A stretch of 64,000 nucleotides of DNA from Corythucha ciliata (taxonomy: Eukaryota; Arthropoda; Insecta; Hemiptera; Tingidae), in contig CM075938.1 in NCBI GenBank assembly GCA_038030265.1, positions 50,461,189-50,525,188 of the forward strand, in the 5' to 3' direction. A program made the position numbers and the translations under genes. Shown piece after piece: positions 32,757 through 44,773 of this stretch (within the stretch, counting starts at the first letter, position 1; each line of letters starts with the position of its first letter). The notes beneath the pieces were generated by a model. The model searched no databases. It saw only the letters and a program-made list of their open reading frames with translations, and was not told the origin of the DNA.

Positions 32757-34450
32757 TGAACAAAGGCGGAACAACACCCATCGGGGCCCGGGGTGAAAAT
32801 CTCCAAGAGACCTTTTAAAATACATATGTTTCTCAATTTTAGCCACGAAATTACCTCCGAAAACCGTGTATGTGCGTTATCTCAATTTTAACTGCGAATG
32901 AGCGTTTTTTCTCAGTTCTAGCACATTTAGCTGCGAATTATAGCTTTTTTCTAAATTTTATCCCCGAAACAGGCCCATTTCAATATGCGAATCGACGCTT
33001 TTAATAAGCTCTTAGCTGTGAAGTTGCCTCAAGAATCCGCAAATTAAGTTTGAGTGCTCTTTCCCAATTTTATCCACAAATTAGCAATTTTTTCTAGGTT
33101 TAAGCCGTGAATTGGCGCTTTTATCAATTTTAAACACCAATTCGTGTTTTTCTCCAATTACTTATTAGCGCTTTTGCGCAGTTCTAGCCGCTTGAATTTG
33201 GTAGCGCTTTTTATCTGCTCGAGAAATCCGCGAGTTGGCGTTTTCTAAATTTCAGCTGTGAATTAGCGGTTTTTACTCAATTTTAGCAGTGAATTAGCGA
33301 TTTTCCATAGTTTTAGCTGCTTGATCCAGCGCTTTTTCTCAATTTTTAAAAGCTGCCAAATTGTAACACTTCATCACAATTTCAGTCGTCAATAGCGCGT
33401 TTCTCTATTTTTAGGCAAGAATTCTCGTTGTTCTCTTTTTTATCCGTGAATTAGCGTTTTTCTCAGGTTCAGCCCCGAAGTTGCCCCAAGAATCGGCTAG
33501 TTGGCGGTTTCGTAATTTCAGCTGTGAATTAGGGTTTTTTTTCTTCTCAATTTTAGCAGTGAATTAGCTCATTTTCTCAATTTTAGCAGCGATTTTTAGC
33601 GCTTTTTCTCGACATTTATCCGTAAAATCGCAATTTTTCATATCAAGAGCGGCGTGAATTATCGTTTTCCTCCACTTTTAGACGCGAATTCGCGTTTTTG
33701 TCTATTACAGCAGTGAATTAGCGCTTTTTCTCAATTTCAACCCCAGCCCCGAGAATCTGTGAGTTGACGTTTTCTCAATTTTAGGTGTGAATTCGCGCTT
33801 TTTCTCAATTTTTAAAGCTGTTAAGTTGTTAGCACTTTAACTCAATTTTATGCGTGCATTAGCGTGTTTCTTCATTTTTAAGACGCGAATTCGCGTTTTT
33901 CTCTATTTTATTCTTGAATTAGCATTTTTTTCAGTTTTAGCAGAGTAAATTAGCGGTTCTTCCCAATTTCAGTCCCGATTTTGCCCCAAGAATTTGTGAT
34001 TTTGCGTTGCGTCAATATTAGCTGTGAACTAGGGCGTTTTCTTAAGTTTTAAAGCTGCATATTGCTCGCTTAATCGCAATTCCAGCAGCGAATTAGCGCT
34101 TTTCGCCATTTTTGGGCCGAAGGAACTAGTTTTGCTCAATTTTCAGGCTCGAATTTGCGTTTCTTCCCTCAATTTTAGCTGCGTATTAGCACTTTTTGTA
34201 AATTCTTTACGCAAATTGGCTTTTCAACTAATTTTTCTCTCTAATTCTACCCAAGAAATGAAATTGTCCTTAAAGTTATCACAAGAATCCGTCAATACGC
34301 ATTTTCTCAATTTCAGCTGTGAATTAACGTTTTTTTTCAATATTAACAGCCCCAAATTTTAGCAATTTTTCTCAATTTCAGCCGCGAATCAGCGTTTTTC
34401 TCAATTTTACAAGCGAGTTTAGCCATTCGTTCTCATCTTTTCGACTTGAA
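32757..34450 (+). repeat. Main minisatellite family array, forward
   Basis: The start near 32776 (CATCGGGGCCCGGGGTGAAA then ATCTCCAAGAGACC) matches the inner left end of the element at 3978, so this is probably another member whose outermost bases have decayed. Units follow to 34450. Landmark units GAAGTTGCCCCAAGAATC and relatives recur near 33020, 33225, 33478, 33750, 33980 and 34280. Confidence 0.8.
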
Positions 34451-34982
34451 ACCCCCAAGTTTTTCCTCTTTAACCTTTTTAGGCTCTTTAAATCGTCAAA
34501 TTGTACCCCAGAAATAGAGTTTTCTCAAGGGTCAGAATTCGTCAAAATGTAACATTTCCGATGATAAACTATCGTTGTAGCCTTCTATTTTAGGACTTTC
34601 TGTCCAAAAACTGACAAGGTTTTCCCCAGGAATATTGATGCTTTCAAGAAGGGCTCGCCCTCAAATGCGTAAGGTTCCAGGGTGTCCGAATTTTAAATTT
34701 CTTTCCTGAGAGACGATAAAAAACTGACATTTTTAAACCAAGAACTGAAGATTTTACTCTGAAACTGAACAATTTTATTCCAGAACAGACAATTTTCAGC
34801 AAAAAAGCTGAAGTCTTATCCCAAAACTGGAGTTTTCATTACAAAACTGCCGATTTTATACCTCCAAAACTCACGTTATACACGAAAACTGACTATTTCA
34901 CCAAAAAAACTCACGTTTTGCCCCTTAACTAACGATTTAATCCTAAAACTGGCGGCACCAATAAAAAACTGGATATTTTATA
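34451..34982 (+). repeat. Minisatellite array C
   Basis: 20-bp-type units (CCAAGAACTGAAGATTTTAC, AAAACTGACTATTTCACC) up to the TAA microsatellite. No gene. Confidence 0.65.
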
Positions 34983-35240
34983 ATAATAATAATAATAATA
35001 ATTAGTGGGCGCCGGGTTTCGAACCCGGCGGGCGCCAAAGCCCCCCCTTTGAGCTCATACGCCGTACCCTGATCCAACTGTGGACTTCACACCCGTACTA
35101 CGAGGGCGTTTCGGTCGGTGCATGCGCGGTTTGTTGAACGCACAGCGCCGGGAACGCCCACACGAAGCCGAGTGTGCTGTGTCACAGTTCGCCGCTGCCT
35201 TATAGCAAGGTATATGGACTACAGAGGTATGCTCGTATCT
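34983..35240 (-). mobile_element. tRNA-like SINE candidate with (TTA)n tail
   Basis: On the minus strand a perfect T arm, GCCGGGTTCGAAACCCGGC (B box GGTTCGAAACC), is followed by GCCCACT and a (TTA)n tail (34983-35003 on the plus strand). Upstream on that strand is GGCGTATGAGCTC and GTTGGATCAGGG but no matching 5' acceptor strand, so it is not a functional tRNA. The far part (35196-35236) shares the motif TATGGACTACAGAGGT, inverted, with the tRNA-like locus at 46664, suggesting a common retroposon body. Sequence from 35241 to 35639 is unique and shows no gene. Confidence 0.5.
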
Positions 35241-35648
35241 AGGAGATCCTCCTTAGCAACCGTTACGTCACCCGGGTTAGATTTGAGATGAGGTGAGAGG
35301 TTCTTCAAAAATTGTAGTGTTATCGCACTCGTGGGCCCTTTCTGTCACTGTGTTTTATGCCGGTTTCATGATTCTTACTTTTGATTGAAATTAGTTTTGC
35401 TCGTTTTTTATTTTGTTTATACCTTCACCTTGTCTATTGAATTTGTACAGTATAGTTTCCTTGTGTAGTTTGCGTAGCCTATTAACAATTAATTGTGTTG
35501 TTTTTACAAAAACCGGACATTTGTTAGTGACTTCGTTGGGTTTATTTCGCCTCTTGTATCGGTGGGGTAAGTAATCTTATATACTTATTATCAAACATAT
35601 TAAAACAGTATTTCATTGTTTATTGTTAGCATGCCTTTACATTTATGC

Positions 35649-35926
35649 CAAGATGACAAAACTTTACTATAGGTGCCGCAGATTTCCCCCTGCCCATTGG
35701 TCGGGAGGGGTGGAGACTGACGTCACCAGCAGTCCTTTGCTCCCGATTGCTCACTTCAGAGCAGCAGAGCAAGTTAATTTTGAAATTCAAGTTTATGAAT
35801 TCTCAAAAATCACAGACCAGTAACAATTAATAATGTACTGGGTCCAGCGCAATGGCGGTTGGGACTGCTCGTGACGTAGGTGAAGGACAGTGATATGCAG
35901 CACCTATAGAAAATTTAGTCACCTTG
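35649..35926. mobile_element. 278-bp MITE copy B, 9-bp target duplication (Mutator-like)
   Basis: Same length and about 93% identical by eye to the copy at 23392. Flanks are CATTTATGC (35640-35648) and CATTTACGC (35927-35935), a 9-bp duplication with one mutation. The left terminus has decayed to CAAGATGACAAAA while the right end is intact. It lies about 160 bp upstream of the P-like transposase gene. Confidence 0.88.
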
Positions 35927-36085
35927 CATTTACGCCTACTTATAGGATGACCCCAATTAATTATTGCTTATATTTGATTGATTAATGGGGTTTCTTGAAT
36001 CCATTTGAATTATGAATATTTAAGATATTTCGTTGGGGATCCAGCGCACATTTTTTCAATATTATTATTATTTTTTCCTTCAATA

Positions 36086-38790
36086 ATGCCTCCCAGAAAA
36101 GTTCCAAGCGGTGGAAACTCCTGTAGCATAGCTACGTGTAAAAACAACTACAGGAACGCCCAGCTAAACGGAAAAGATCTAAGGTTCTTCTGTTTTCCTG
36201 AGAACGAAGAAGTTCGCGAGCAGTGGGTTGTCAGATGCATGAGATCAGACTTCTTTAACCCAGACACTCATCGAGTTTGCAGCGAGCATTTCTCGATAGG
36301 AAATTACGAGGAAGCCTTGAAAGCTCGCATTTTGAATACTTTACCATCAAAACTGAAGAAAGACGGCAAGTATAAAATAAAAGTAACTCAATTTCTTCAA
36401 ACAGCCGCCAGATAATTGCCATCTTATTTCATTAACCGCAATGCTTCTCTTCAAATAATCAAATCGTCCCGTGGTAGATTTCCTTTTTTCTGTTACTTTG
36501 CTGCCTTTCTCCTCACCTTTTTTCCTGATCATGCTACCCACTTTTCTTTAAGGCACGTCATTGAACCTACTGAGTTACGGCTGTAAGCTGTTAAACTTTC
36601 CGTGGCTGCACTATTGATCTGCGACCCTAATCCGGGCTAACTCCTTCATCCAACTCGTGTATAACCACTCGATGTTGTATCTGTTGTTCTGTTTATAAAA
36701 CTTATTTTCCTTTCCTACAAGACGTTATGTTCAATTGAATAAATCAATCTTAATTTATTCGTTCATTCCAAATATGTATCTTAACACAAAATAGAAATTC
36801 TGGCATTCTCCGAATTTAATCACTTTCCACTCAGCAACTGAGTGTATGTAATAGTCATTTCTACTAACACAGCTATTCCGTCTCTTCTAATTCCATCGTT
36901 GAACGGGGATATTCGTTCTGATACAAGTCGTTCTGTCGAGATGCCTTGCAACACTTCCCATCTTTCATGTTCAGCTCGATTTGTGCTGAGCAACGTTTCG
37001 TCTACTTCCTCTGATCCTCCGCCTAAATGTTCGTCTCTTGAAGAGAAAACGGTCCCTAACCAAAACGTGGATAGTGCTGACATCAATTATGGACAATCTG
37101 TTTCGTATGAATTAGCGGAATGTTCTATTGAAGAGTGTAGAATTGCGAGGCTTCTTTGCCGTGAGTTAAAATGCGAATTAAACAAGTTGAAGAGCGCACT
37201 CTACACCGAAGTCGAACGGAACCGTGAGATCAAGCTGAAACTTGATGAATCCCTTTCGGCTAATGACATCTTGACCAGAAAAGTTAAAGAACTTGAAGAA
37301 AAAGAGGTCGAATCAGGCAAACGTATTGACGAAAAACTTAAAAAATTGGTCAGTTCTTGTTTAACTTCGAACCAAATTGACCTCATCACGAAGCGGAAAG
37401 TGAGGGTGAAGTGGACCCAGGAAGAAATTTCAAAAGCATTCACGCTGAGGTGCCGTTTTCTTATTCTCAAGTTTCCATTAATTTTAATTTTTCACATATT
37501 GCCCTTGTCTATAGATACCTGAGTCGAAGGTCGTATGTTCATCTTCGAGAAAATCTCAACTACCCTCTTCCTGGGTTGAGCACTCTTCGAAAGTGGGCAT
37601 CTTCGCTTGACATGAGGTCAGGGTTCCTGGAGGGCGTCTTCAACATTATGAGAACGTCGGGTCTCACGAAGACGCCTTTCCAAAAAGCAACAGTTATTTC
37701 ATTCGACGAAATGAAAGTGTCGTCAGTTCTGGAGTACGACGCAAAACACGACGAAATTATAGGGCCGCTCAATTACGTGCAAGTCGTGATGGCCCGAGGA
37801 CTTTTTGACAGCTGGAAACAACCCGTATTCGTAGGGTTCGAGCGAAAAATGACGAAAGATCTCCTTTTGCTGGTAATTCAGAAGCTCCATGCTATTGATT
37901 ACTGTGTACTTGTAGTCGCTTGTGTCTCAGATTGTGGGGGAGGTATGTATATTAGCCATGATGTTTCTACCTTTATTGTGTACATGGATTTTCCTTATCA
38001 ATTCTCAAGGTAACATGGGTCTTTGGAAAGAGTTTAGTATAACTATGGAAAAAACGTTTACTCTTCATCCAGTCACATTAGAGAAGATATTTTTCTTCGC
38101 TGACACCCCTCATCTTGAAAAGCTTCTGAGAAACTGGTACGTATTACATTACTTGTAATATACTATTAAGCAGCGTTCGTACTGTGGCGATATACGATAC
38201 GGTATCGTTTCTACATCACTCTGACACATTTCCAGTTGTTTATATCTGTCCTAGACGCTGTTAATTTGCGTTGGTGATGCCAAAAAGATATCATATTGCT
38301 CTAGTATGTTCGCCACCTTACGAAAACAAAACATATTTATAGTATTTTCACGGATAACCCAACGGAGTACGTTTCCGCCGTTGTGACCATATCCGCGATG
38401 TGACAATTTATTAACTGTTTGACATGTTTAAATTGCGCGAGACCTAAAAACAACAAAGTGCAGAAAACAGCCCCCCCCCCCCAACTCCGCTTGATGTGTT
38501 CATCTTTCCCAGAAATTATGATTCTTGATGGTTTTTGTTAGTATTTTACACTTTCGTACAGGTTTCTTGATACGGGTTTCGTTCTTGAAGACGGTTCAAT
38601 CGTCACAAAGGAGCCTGTCAGGCGTCTCCTGGAGGCAAGTAATACTGAAATCAGCTCATGTCACAAGCTGACACCTCTTCACCTGACGTGTGAAAAAAAC
38701 CGACCGACAAAATGTCAAACTTGCCTTTCAACTTTTCTCTAGGACTAACGCAATCGCACTTAAGAGGCAAGCGTTGCAAATGTTGGGTTG
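36086..38790 (+). pseudogene. P-element/THAP9-like transposase, N-terminal and central exons
   Basis: Exon 1 (36086-36365) encodes a THAP DNA-binding domain: C13-x4-C18, FP at 37-38, W47, C65-x2-H68. A GC-AG intron (36366-36872) splits the next motif; joining gives D-AIPSLL, the THAP AVPTIF-type box. Exon 2 (36873-37449) has a coiled-coil-rich segment. Intron 37450-37514 (65 bp) leads to exon 3 (37515-37942) with PLPGLSTLRKW and SFDEMKVSS (P-type catalytic region, first Asp). Intron 37943-38009 (67 bp) leads to exon 4 (38010-38136). Intron 38137-38561 leads to exon 5, where a 7-A run (38693-38699) shifts the frame before RQNVKLAFQLFS. Phases agree at every junction. Resemblance ends near 38790 in unrelated repeat. 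Confidence 0.85.
36366..36872 (+). other. GC-AG intron of the P-like transposase
   Basis: Donor G|GCAAGT and acceptor ACACAG|CT. Splicing restores frame (codon GAC, then G+CT for Ala) and rebuilds the THAP AVPTIF-type box across the junction. No GT donor nearby gives a consistent phase. Confidence 0.7.
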
Positions 38791-39169
38791 CGTTATAGCT
38801 ACGGTGACCAGAGGTCCTTCTTTTGGAAGGACGGTATTTCTTTTCAGCTCATGGTCCTGTGGTCCTTTGCTTTTCTCGAAAGGACCCTAAAAGGTACTTC
38901 TTTCAAAACAGGGTACTTCCTGGGAGCCTGAAGGACCTCGTGTAGAAAAATAGATTGTCCCAAAATAGTAATAGTCCGGGAGCCCACCGTATGAAAAATC
39001 CGGGTCATTTGATCGTGTCTGGCACACGATCACGATGGCACAGGACATTTTTTATGATCCAGGAGACGACACTTCTGAGATCATCAGACATTTTCTGCGG
39101 GACAGGGGCCCAAACCACAGCTAGCTTTAGGATAACACCCCTTTGGGCCTCTCCTACACCGTTTAGGAT
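38791..39169. other. Repeat-like sequence ending the P-like homology
   Basis: Begins GGTGACCAGAGGTCCTTC and contains repeated GGTCCTT/AAGGAC words and a GATCGTGTCTGGCACACGATC inverted repeat (39010). No coding resemblance to the expected middle of a P-type transposase. Confidence 0.4.
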
Positions 39170-39905
39170 CCTCCGGAAGTCAATTTCATGTTTTGGCTCT
39201 TTCGAAACCCAATTTTGTGTTTTGGGTCCTTCATAAGCCAATTTCGTGTTATTACTCTTTCGAAAGCCAATTTCATGTATCGGCTCATCAAACACTAATT
39301 ACGTGTTCTGCCTCATTCAAAAGCCAATTTCATGTCTTGGCTTCTTCAAACGCCAATTTTGTGTTTTAAATTCTTCAAAAGTCAATTTCGTGATTTAGAT
39401 CCTTCATAATAAGCCAATTTCGTGTTTTGGACCATCCAAATGCCAATTTCGTACTTCGTCTCCTACAAAAGCAAATTTCGTGTTTCGGCTCCATCAAATG
39501 CCAACTGTGAGTTTCCAATCCTTCAAAAGCCAATTTCGTTTTTTGGCTCAGCCAAAACCAACTTTCGTGATTTGGCTCCTTAAAAAGCCAATTTTGTGTT
39601 TTGGCTCATTCAAATGCCAATTTTGTGTTTTGGCTCCTTTATAAGCCAATTTCGAGTTTTGGCTCCTTCAAAAGCCAATTCCGTGTTTCGGCTACTTCAA
39701 ATGCCTATTTTGTGTTTTTGATCCTTCAAAAGCCAGTTTCGTGTTTTGGATCCTCTGGAAGCCAATTTAGTATTTCGGCTCTTTCAAAACCGAATTTTTG
39801 TTTTGGCTCCTCCTAATGCCAATTTCGTGTTTTGGCTCCTTAAAAAGCCAATTTCTTGTTTTTCCTCTTTCAAAGTCCAATTTTGTGTTTTGAAAATTTT
39901 GGAAA
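39170..39905 (+). repeat. Minisatellite array E (about 29 bp)
   Basis: About 24 units of GCCAATTTCGTGTTTTGGCT followed by CCTTCAAAA, the most homogeneous of the 30-bp-class arrays. It lies between the broken P-like exon 5 and the LTR element. The 60-70 codon frames are repeat shadows. Confidence 0.85.
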
Positions 39906-40065
39906 ATGGAACTTTTGTCATGTACTGAAAAATCAGTGGCTGAACAGTGGAACTAGGATCAGTGGTGGGTGGGGGATCGCTCTGATGGTCGCACATATGG
40001 GTTGTGATACTTTTTTTTCACGTTTCAGAAGCCCTAGAACACGAATCCGAGGTCGGTTCGATTTG

Positions 40066-40113
<48 letters not shown>
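40066..40113. repeat. (TA)n microsatellite
   Basis: About 23 TA units, flanked by CGGTTCGATTTGT and CCTCGCTTG. Confidence 0.9.
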
Positions 40114-40115
<2 letters not shown>

Positions 40116-40250
40116 TCGCTTGTTAGCACGATCACGGTCGCAATTTTTGACTTAGGGCAACCAAATTTGGTATAAAAATCAATAGCGTGAATATCTCGGA
40201 CGAGTTCGTGATCCAGATGAATCGGTTCACGGGAACGGTGTGAAAGAGGG

Positions 40251-40378
40251 TATTACGTCTGTCATACCTTCTTACCTTTTCAGCCATGTGTATTATTGTT
40301 CCCCTTTTTGTTTACTTCTCGTTGAATAAAAGATTTACCCAAAATTGTTGGAGATTCTCTTTCTCTGAAGACACAACA
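40251..40378 (+). repeat. 5' LTR
   Basis: 128 bp starting TATTACGTCTG and ending GACACAACA; it contains GAATAAAAG (40324-40332), a likely polyadenylation signal. Unusually short and without the TG start common in LTRs. The boundary is fixed by the GAGGG duplication and by identity with the 3' copy. Confidence 0.9.
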
Positions 40379-40381
40379 AAT

Positions 40382-40399
40382 TGGCGACTTGGTGAAACT
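40382..40399 (+). other. Putative primer binding site
   Basis: TGGCGACTTGGTGAAACT starts three bases after the 5' LTR. TGG is the complement of a tRNA CCA end. I could not name the primer tRNA. Confidence 0.5.
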
Positions 40400-40511
40400 C
40401 GCACTTCGGCCATTCAGAAGAGGAATGCTCTTTTTCCGACTATCTCCGCACTCTACACGGATCGAAAACTATTCCGGACCGTTACCAGCTAATCGCTAAA
40501 GACCAAATAAC

Positions 40512-42161
40512 ATGGATCCCGAACAGTTTGAAAGACTCTTAAACACTTTTACTCAGTCTCAACTCAGCCTCATTCAATCCTTTCAAACCCGACAATCGAC
40601 TTCGTCTTCCTCGGCACAGCAGAACAGCGTATCAAGCGTGCAACCATTCGAACACTTTGATTCAACTAGAGAAAAGTTCAATTATTACATAGAACGATTC
40701 GAAAACTACACGGCCATTAAAAACCTCTCGGACCCAATAAAGCAAGCTCAACTTTTATGCGCCTCCATCGGGCCTACTCTTTACAGCAATCTAGCCTCAT
40801 TTCTCGGCCCGGAAAAACCTGTCAAAGACTTAAATTACAACGAGCTCATACAAAAATTGAAAGAACTACTCGTCCCAAAACACAACGTCGTCGTAAATCA
40901 GCACTATTTTCTCAGTGTTACACAGAAGGACACTCAAGCGATTGCTGAATTTGTCTGCAGCCTTCGTGAATCATTAAACGATTGCGATTTTTTCGTTAAA
41001 TGCCAGTGTGATTCAAACGTCTCTGCCTCCGACATTTTTTTGCGAGCCCAGTTCATTAGAGGGTTAAAGGACAACTGGATTCGTGAACAGCTTTTGCAAT
41101 CCCCCCTCCTAAACTTCGATGAAATCGTATCCAAAGCCGTCGCTCTCGAAGCATCACGGATTGAAAGCCAAAAATGTTCAATTTCTCCCGGATTTTCGTC
41201 TTACACTCACTCGAATGCTTTCGAGATATTCAACCAGCCTCGTCACGAAATTCATAAAAACCAACGCAATGATGAACGACAACATGTTTTCCAAAACAAA
41301 ACCAACGCCTGTACACGAACGGCACGAGGTCACTCTTCGACTCGAACACAAAAGAATATCGATTATCACGCGTTGGGTATAAATAATCTATGTCTGAACT
41401 GCGGCAGATCGAACCACAGGTCGCGTGATTGCTACACGGACCGAAGAAGTCTAACTTGCAAATCTTGTCTCAAGAAAGGCCACGTATCCAAAGTCTGTAT
41501 TAAAACACTTCTGCAGGCCAGTCGACAGCGTTTACCATCGACTCAACACCTCGACGAGTCATGTGACAGCGACTCGTCAACTCGTATCGTCAACTTTATA
41601 AAACCAGTAGTCATCGACCTTTTTGAAGTGACACCTCACCCAGACAAGTACGTCGTCACAGTTAAACTCAACGGTGTGTGCCAAAATTTTGAAGTCGACT
41701 CAGGTGCAAAATATTCCCTGATATCAGCCAATGATTTTGCCTCACTTGATTTGGGTCTACAATTACAACCATCCGACCTACTTTTTCGCTCTTATTCAGA
41801 GCACATCATCAAACCTCACGGGAAAGTAAAAGTCACCGTCACGTACAAGAATAGATCGACAGAGAGTGATCTATACGTCGTTCCTCCTGGCCATCAAGCA
41901 CTACTAGGGCGAACATGGATACGGAACCTCGACATCAATCTTAAACAAATCGACCTCGATCACCACACCACCCTTCCTAAAAGTTCTGTTTTCCTTAATC
42001 ATACGCAACCAGAAGATCTCTTCAGCGAATTTCCCTCAGTTTTCGAAGAAAGAATCGGGTGTGTTCCGAAGCTTGAACTTCATCTAACCCTCCGTGAGAA
42101 CATCACACCCATTTTCACACGCGCTCGAGACGTTCCTTACGCATTACGAGAAAAGGCATAA
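40512..42161 (+). pseudogene. gag-pol: Gag-protease and start of Pol (LTR element)
   Basis: A 549-codon frame from ATG 40512. The N-terminal 290 residues are a Gag-like capsid region (GPEKPVKDL, LVPKHNVVVNQ). Two CX2CX4HX4C zinc knuckles follow, at about residues 294-307 and 316-329. The retroviral-type aspartic protease has catalytic D396-S-G and LLGRTW downstream. Gag and protease share one frame. The frame then enters the region just before RT (PIFTRARDVPYALREK) and hits a stop at 42159-42161. RT homology resumes at once in another frame, with roughly a dozen residues apparently missing. Role: particle assembly and processing. Confidence 0.88.
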
Positions 42162-42163
42162 TC

Positions 42164-43012
42164 ACACCTGTCGCAACAAGTGACTGGGGCTCACCATTAG
42201 TGGTTATACCAAAACCAGATGGAAGTGTCCGCATATGCGTCGACTACAAGTGTGGCGTTAACAAGAGATTAGTTTCGGCTAACCACCCTATTCGTCGAAT
42301 CGATGATGTCCTTCACAGCCTCCGAGACTCGACATTTTTCTGTAAATTAGATTTGTACAAAGCCTATCTTCACCTAAAAGTGGACGCTAAAAGCAGCGAA
42401 ATCCAAACAATGGTAACACATCGAGGCACATATCGTATCAACCGCCTAAGCTTCGGAATCAAAACCGCACCGTCGGAGTTCAACCGCGTTTTAACTCAGA
42501 TTTTACAAGACCTTAAAAAAACCGAAGCCTACTTCGATGACATAATCGTCCATGGCACCACGCTAGAGGAGTGCACTAAAAATTTACGAGCCTGTCTTAA
42601 ACGTCTTTCCGACAATGATCTTCATGTCAACAAAAAAAAATGTTCATTTTTCAAAACCGAAATCGACTACCTTGGCCACAAAATCAGACACAATCAAATA
42701 AGAAAGTCCCCCGAAAAAGTTCGAGCCGTAGCGGACCTACCTCGCCCTACAAGTGTGGACGAACTACGTCGTTTTTTGGGTATGGTCACTTATTACGCCA
42801 AATTCATACCGAAATTCTCGACTATCACCTACCCTTTGCGTCAATTGCTAAAAAAGGACAAAATTTTCCACTGGTCAAAACCCTGTCATTCGGCTTTTCT
42901 CAAACTAAAACATGAATTGTGTAGCGACCGCGTCTTAATACCTTACAACCCAGCCCATACGGTGTTGCCGCCATTCTCAGCCATGTCGTGGATGGGTACG
43001 AAAAGCCCATAG
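42164..43012 (+). pseudogene. pol: Reverse transcriptase segment (LTR element)
   Basis: RT homology starts at about 42155 in the frame carrying PKPDGSVRICVDY, without its own start codon. Motifs: FCKLDLYKAYLH (first catalytic Asp), RLSFGIKTAPSEF, AYFDDIIV (catalytic YFDD near 42530) and FLGMVTYYAKFIPKFS, then the connection to RNase H. Near 42960 the frame is lost again: the stretch that should hold the first RNase H catalytic Asp is absent and the following RNase H sequence is in a third frame. RT core motifs themselves look intact. Confidence 0.88.
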
Positions 43013-44736
43013 CCTATGCATCACGATCATTGTCGTCCTCGGAAATGAATTACAGCCAACTCGACCGTGAGGCATTAGCAATACTATTCGGAGTTACTCA
43101 CTTTTTTAATTACCTCTACGGCCAACGTTTCAATTTAGTTACAGACAATGAACCCTTATCTCGAATTTTCCACCAGCACAAAGCCTTACCCCAGATGACG
43201 TCAGCCCGACTCCTACGTTACGCTTCATTCTTATCCGGATTCGATTACACCGTATCGTTCAAGAAAGGTGTCGACAATGAAAATACCGACTGTTTGTCAC
43301 GTGCTCCGCTTACCAAATCGAAAACCGCCACTGACAATGCTTTGAATGAAGAGGTGTCCCATCTATTCGCACATAAAATTTTTCAAATTTCAAACGATGT
43401 CGTCACTTATGAAACCATCAAAATGGAAACATCGAAGGATCCCGAACTCGGACCGATTTTGCGACGTCTCCAGTCCCAAAGCTCTGATGAACCATACACA
43501 CTCGAAAACGGTATCCTGTTTCGCCTCGACCGAATAGTAATTCCAGCCAGTCTGCGCAGACCGATCCTAAAAGAACTTCATGCCACTCACCTCGGCATCG
43601 TGAAGATGAAACAGCTCGCCAGAAATTATGTGTACTGGCCACGAATCGACAATGATATAGAGCGAGAAGTGAAATCCTGCGAAAACTGCGCTCTTATTCA
43701 AGCCAACCCTGCCAAAGCTCCAACCCATCCTTGGCATGACCCAGATGGCAATTGGGATCGCCTCCATATCGACTATGCAGGCCCATTTCAAAGTCGTTAC
43801 TTCCTGATTGTCGTCGACGCAAAATCCAAATGGGCAGAAGTCCGTATTTTACGAGACCCGCCTTCCACTTCATCGACAATCACACTATTGGAGGACATAT
43901 TTTCAGTTCACGGATACCCGTTCATCATCGTAACAGACAATGCCTCGATATTTACTAGTGAGCATTTCAGAAACTACGGCTCTAATCACGGCATTTCTCA
44001 TAAGCTCATAGCCCCCGGACATCCTGCGACAAATGGCCTGGCGGAACGCTATGTCCAAACGATAAAACAGCGTCTTCGAGCATCCGAAAACGATCCTACT
44101 CCGCTCTCGGACAAAATTAAAGCTATCATGCTCAGATATCGGGCCACACCTCTGGCTTGTGGAAAATCTCCAGCTGAATTGCATTTACATCGCCGAATAA
44201 GGATTCGACTTGACGCAATAAAGCCACGACTCACGACTGCTATCCCTCCTTTAGTCTCTGCGCACACTCGATCATTCAAAGTGGGGGAGAGAGTCCAGGC
44301 TCGAGTATACGTAGAAAATCATGACGTCTGGCAGTTTGGGAATATCAGCCAAAAATTCGGACATCGACATTACGCAGTAACTCTAGATTCTGGCAGGAAA
44401 CTGAAACGTCATGTGGATCAAATACGGTCAACGTTAGTCCCCAAAAAGAAGATCACGTTCCACGTACCAGGTTACTCTCGGTCAGACGTAGTCGGGGTTC
44501 CAAAGTCTTCAACTGCAGCGATGACACCAAGGTTATCAAATACTCCGGCTGAAGAACAGTCTCAACAATATTTCACTCCAGCACAAACCGATGCGGATCC
44601 TGGACCACCAACAGAACTGAATTCACAATCTGAAATCACTAATTCAGAATGTCCAGAACAAGAACTCCCTGATATCCGTCGCTCAACAAGAAAGAGACAG
44701 CGACCGAAATATTTAAATGACTATGTCTGTGAATAG
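42970..44736 (+). pseudogene. pol: RNase H and integrase segment (LTR element)
   Basis: The frame carries the remainder of RNase H (KPIAYASRSLSSSE, NYSQLDREALAI, VTDNEPL), then integrase. The zinc-binding region has HATHLGIVK and CENC. The DDE core has Asp at about residue 262 (HIDYAGPF), Asp 317 (VTDNASIF) and Glu 353 (LAERYVQ), counted from ATG 42988. This gives D-54-D-35-E, a normal spacing. A basic C-terminus (RRSTRKRQRPKYL) ends at 44736, 37 bp before the 3' LTR. Integrase looks intact, RNase H lacks its start. ATG 42988 is not a native start. Confidence 0.88.
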
Positions 44737-44773
44737 CTCCTTCCTGTTGGTCATTTCAATTAGTGGGGGAGAT

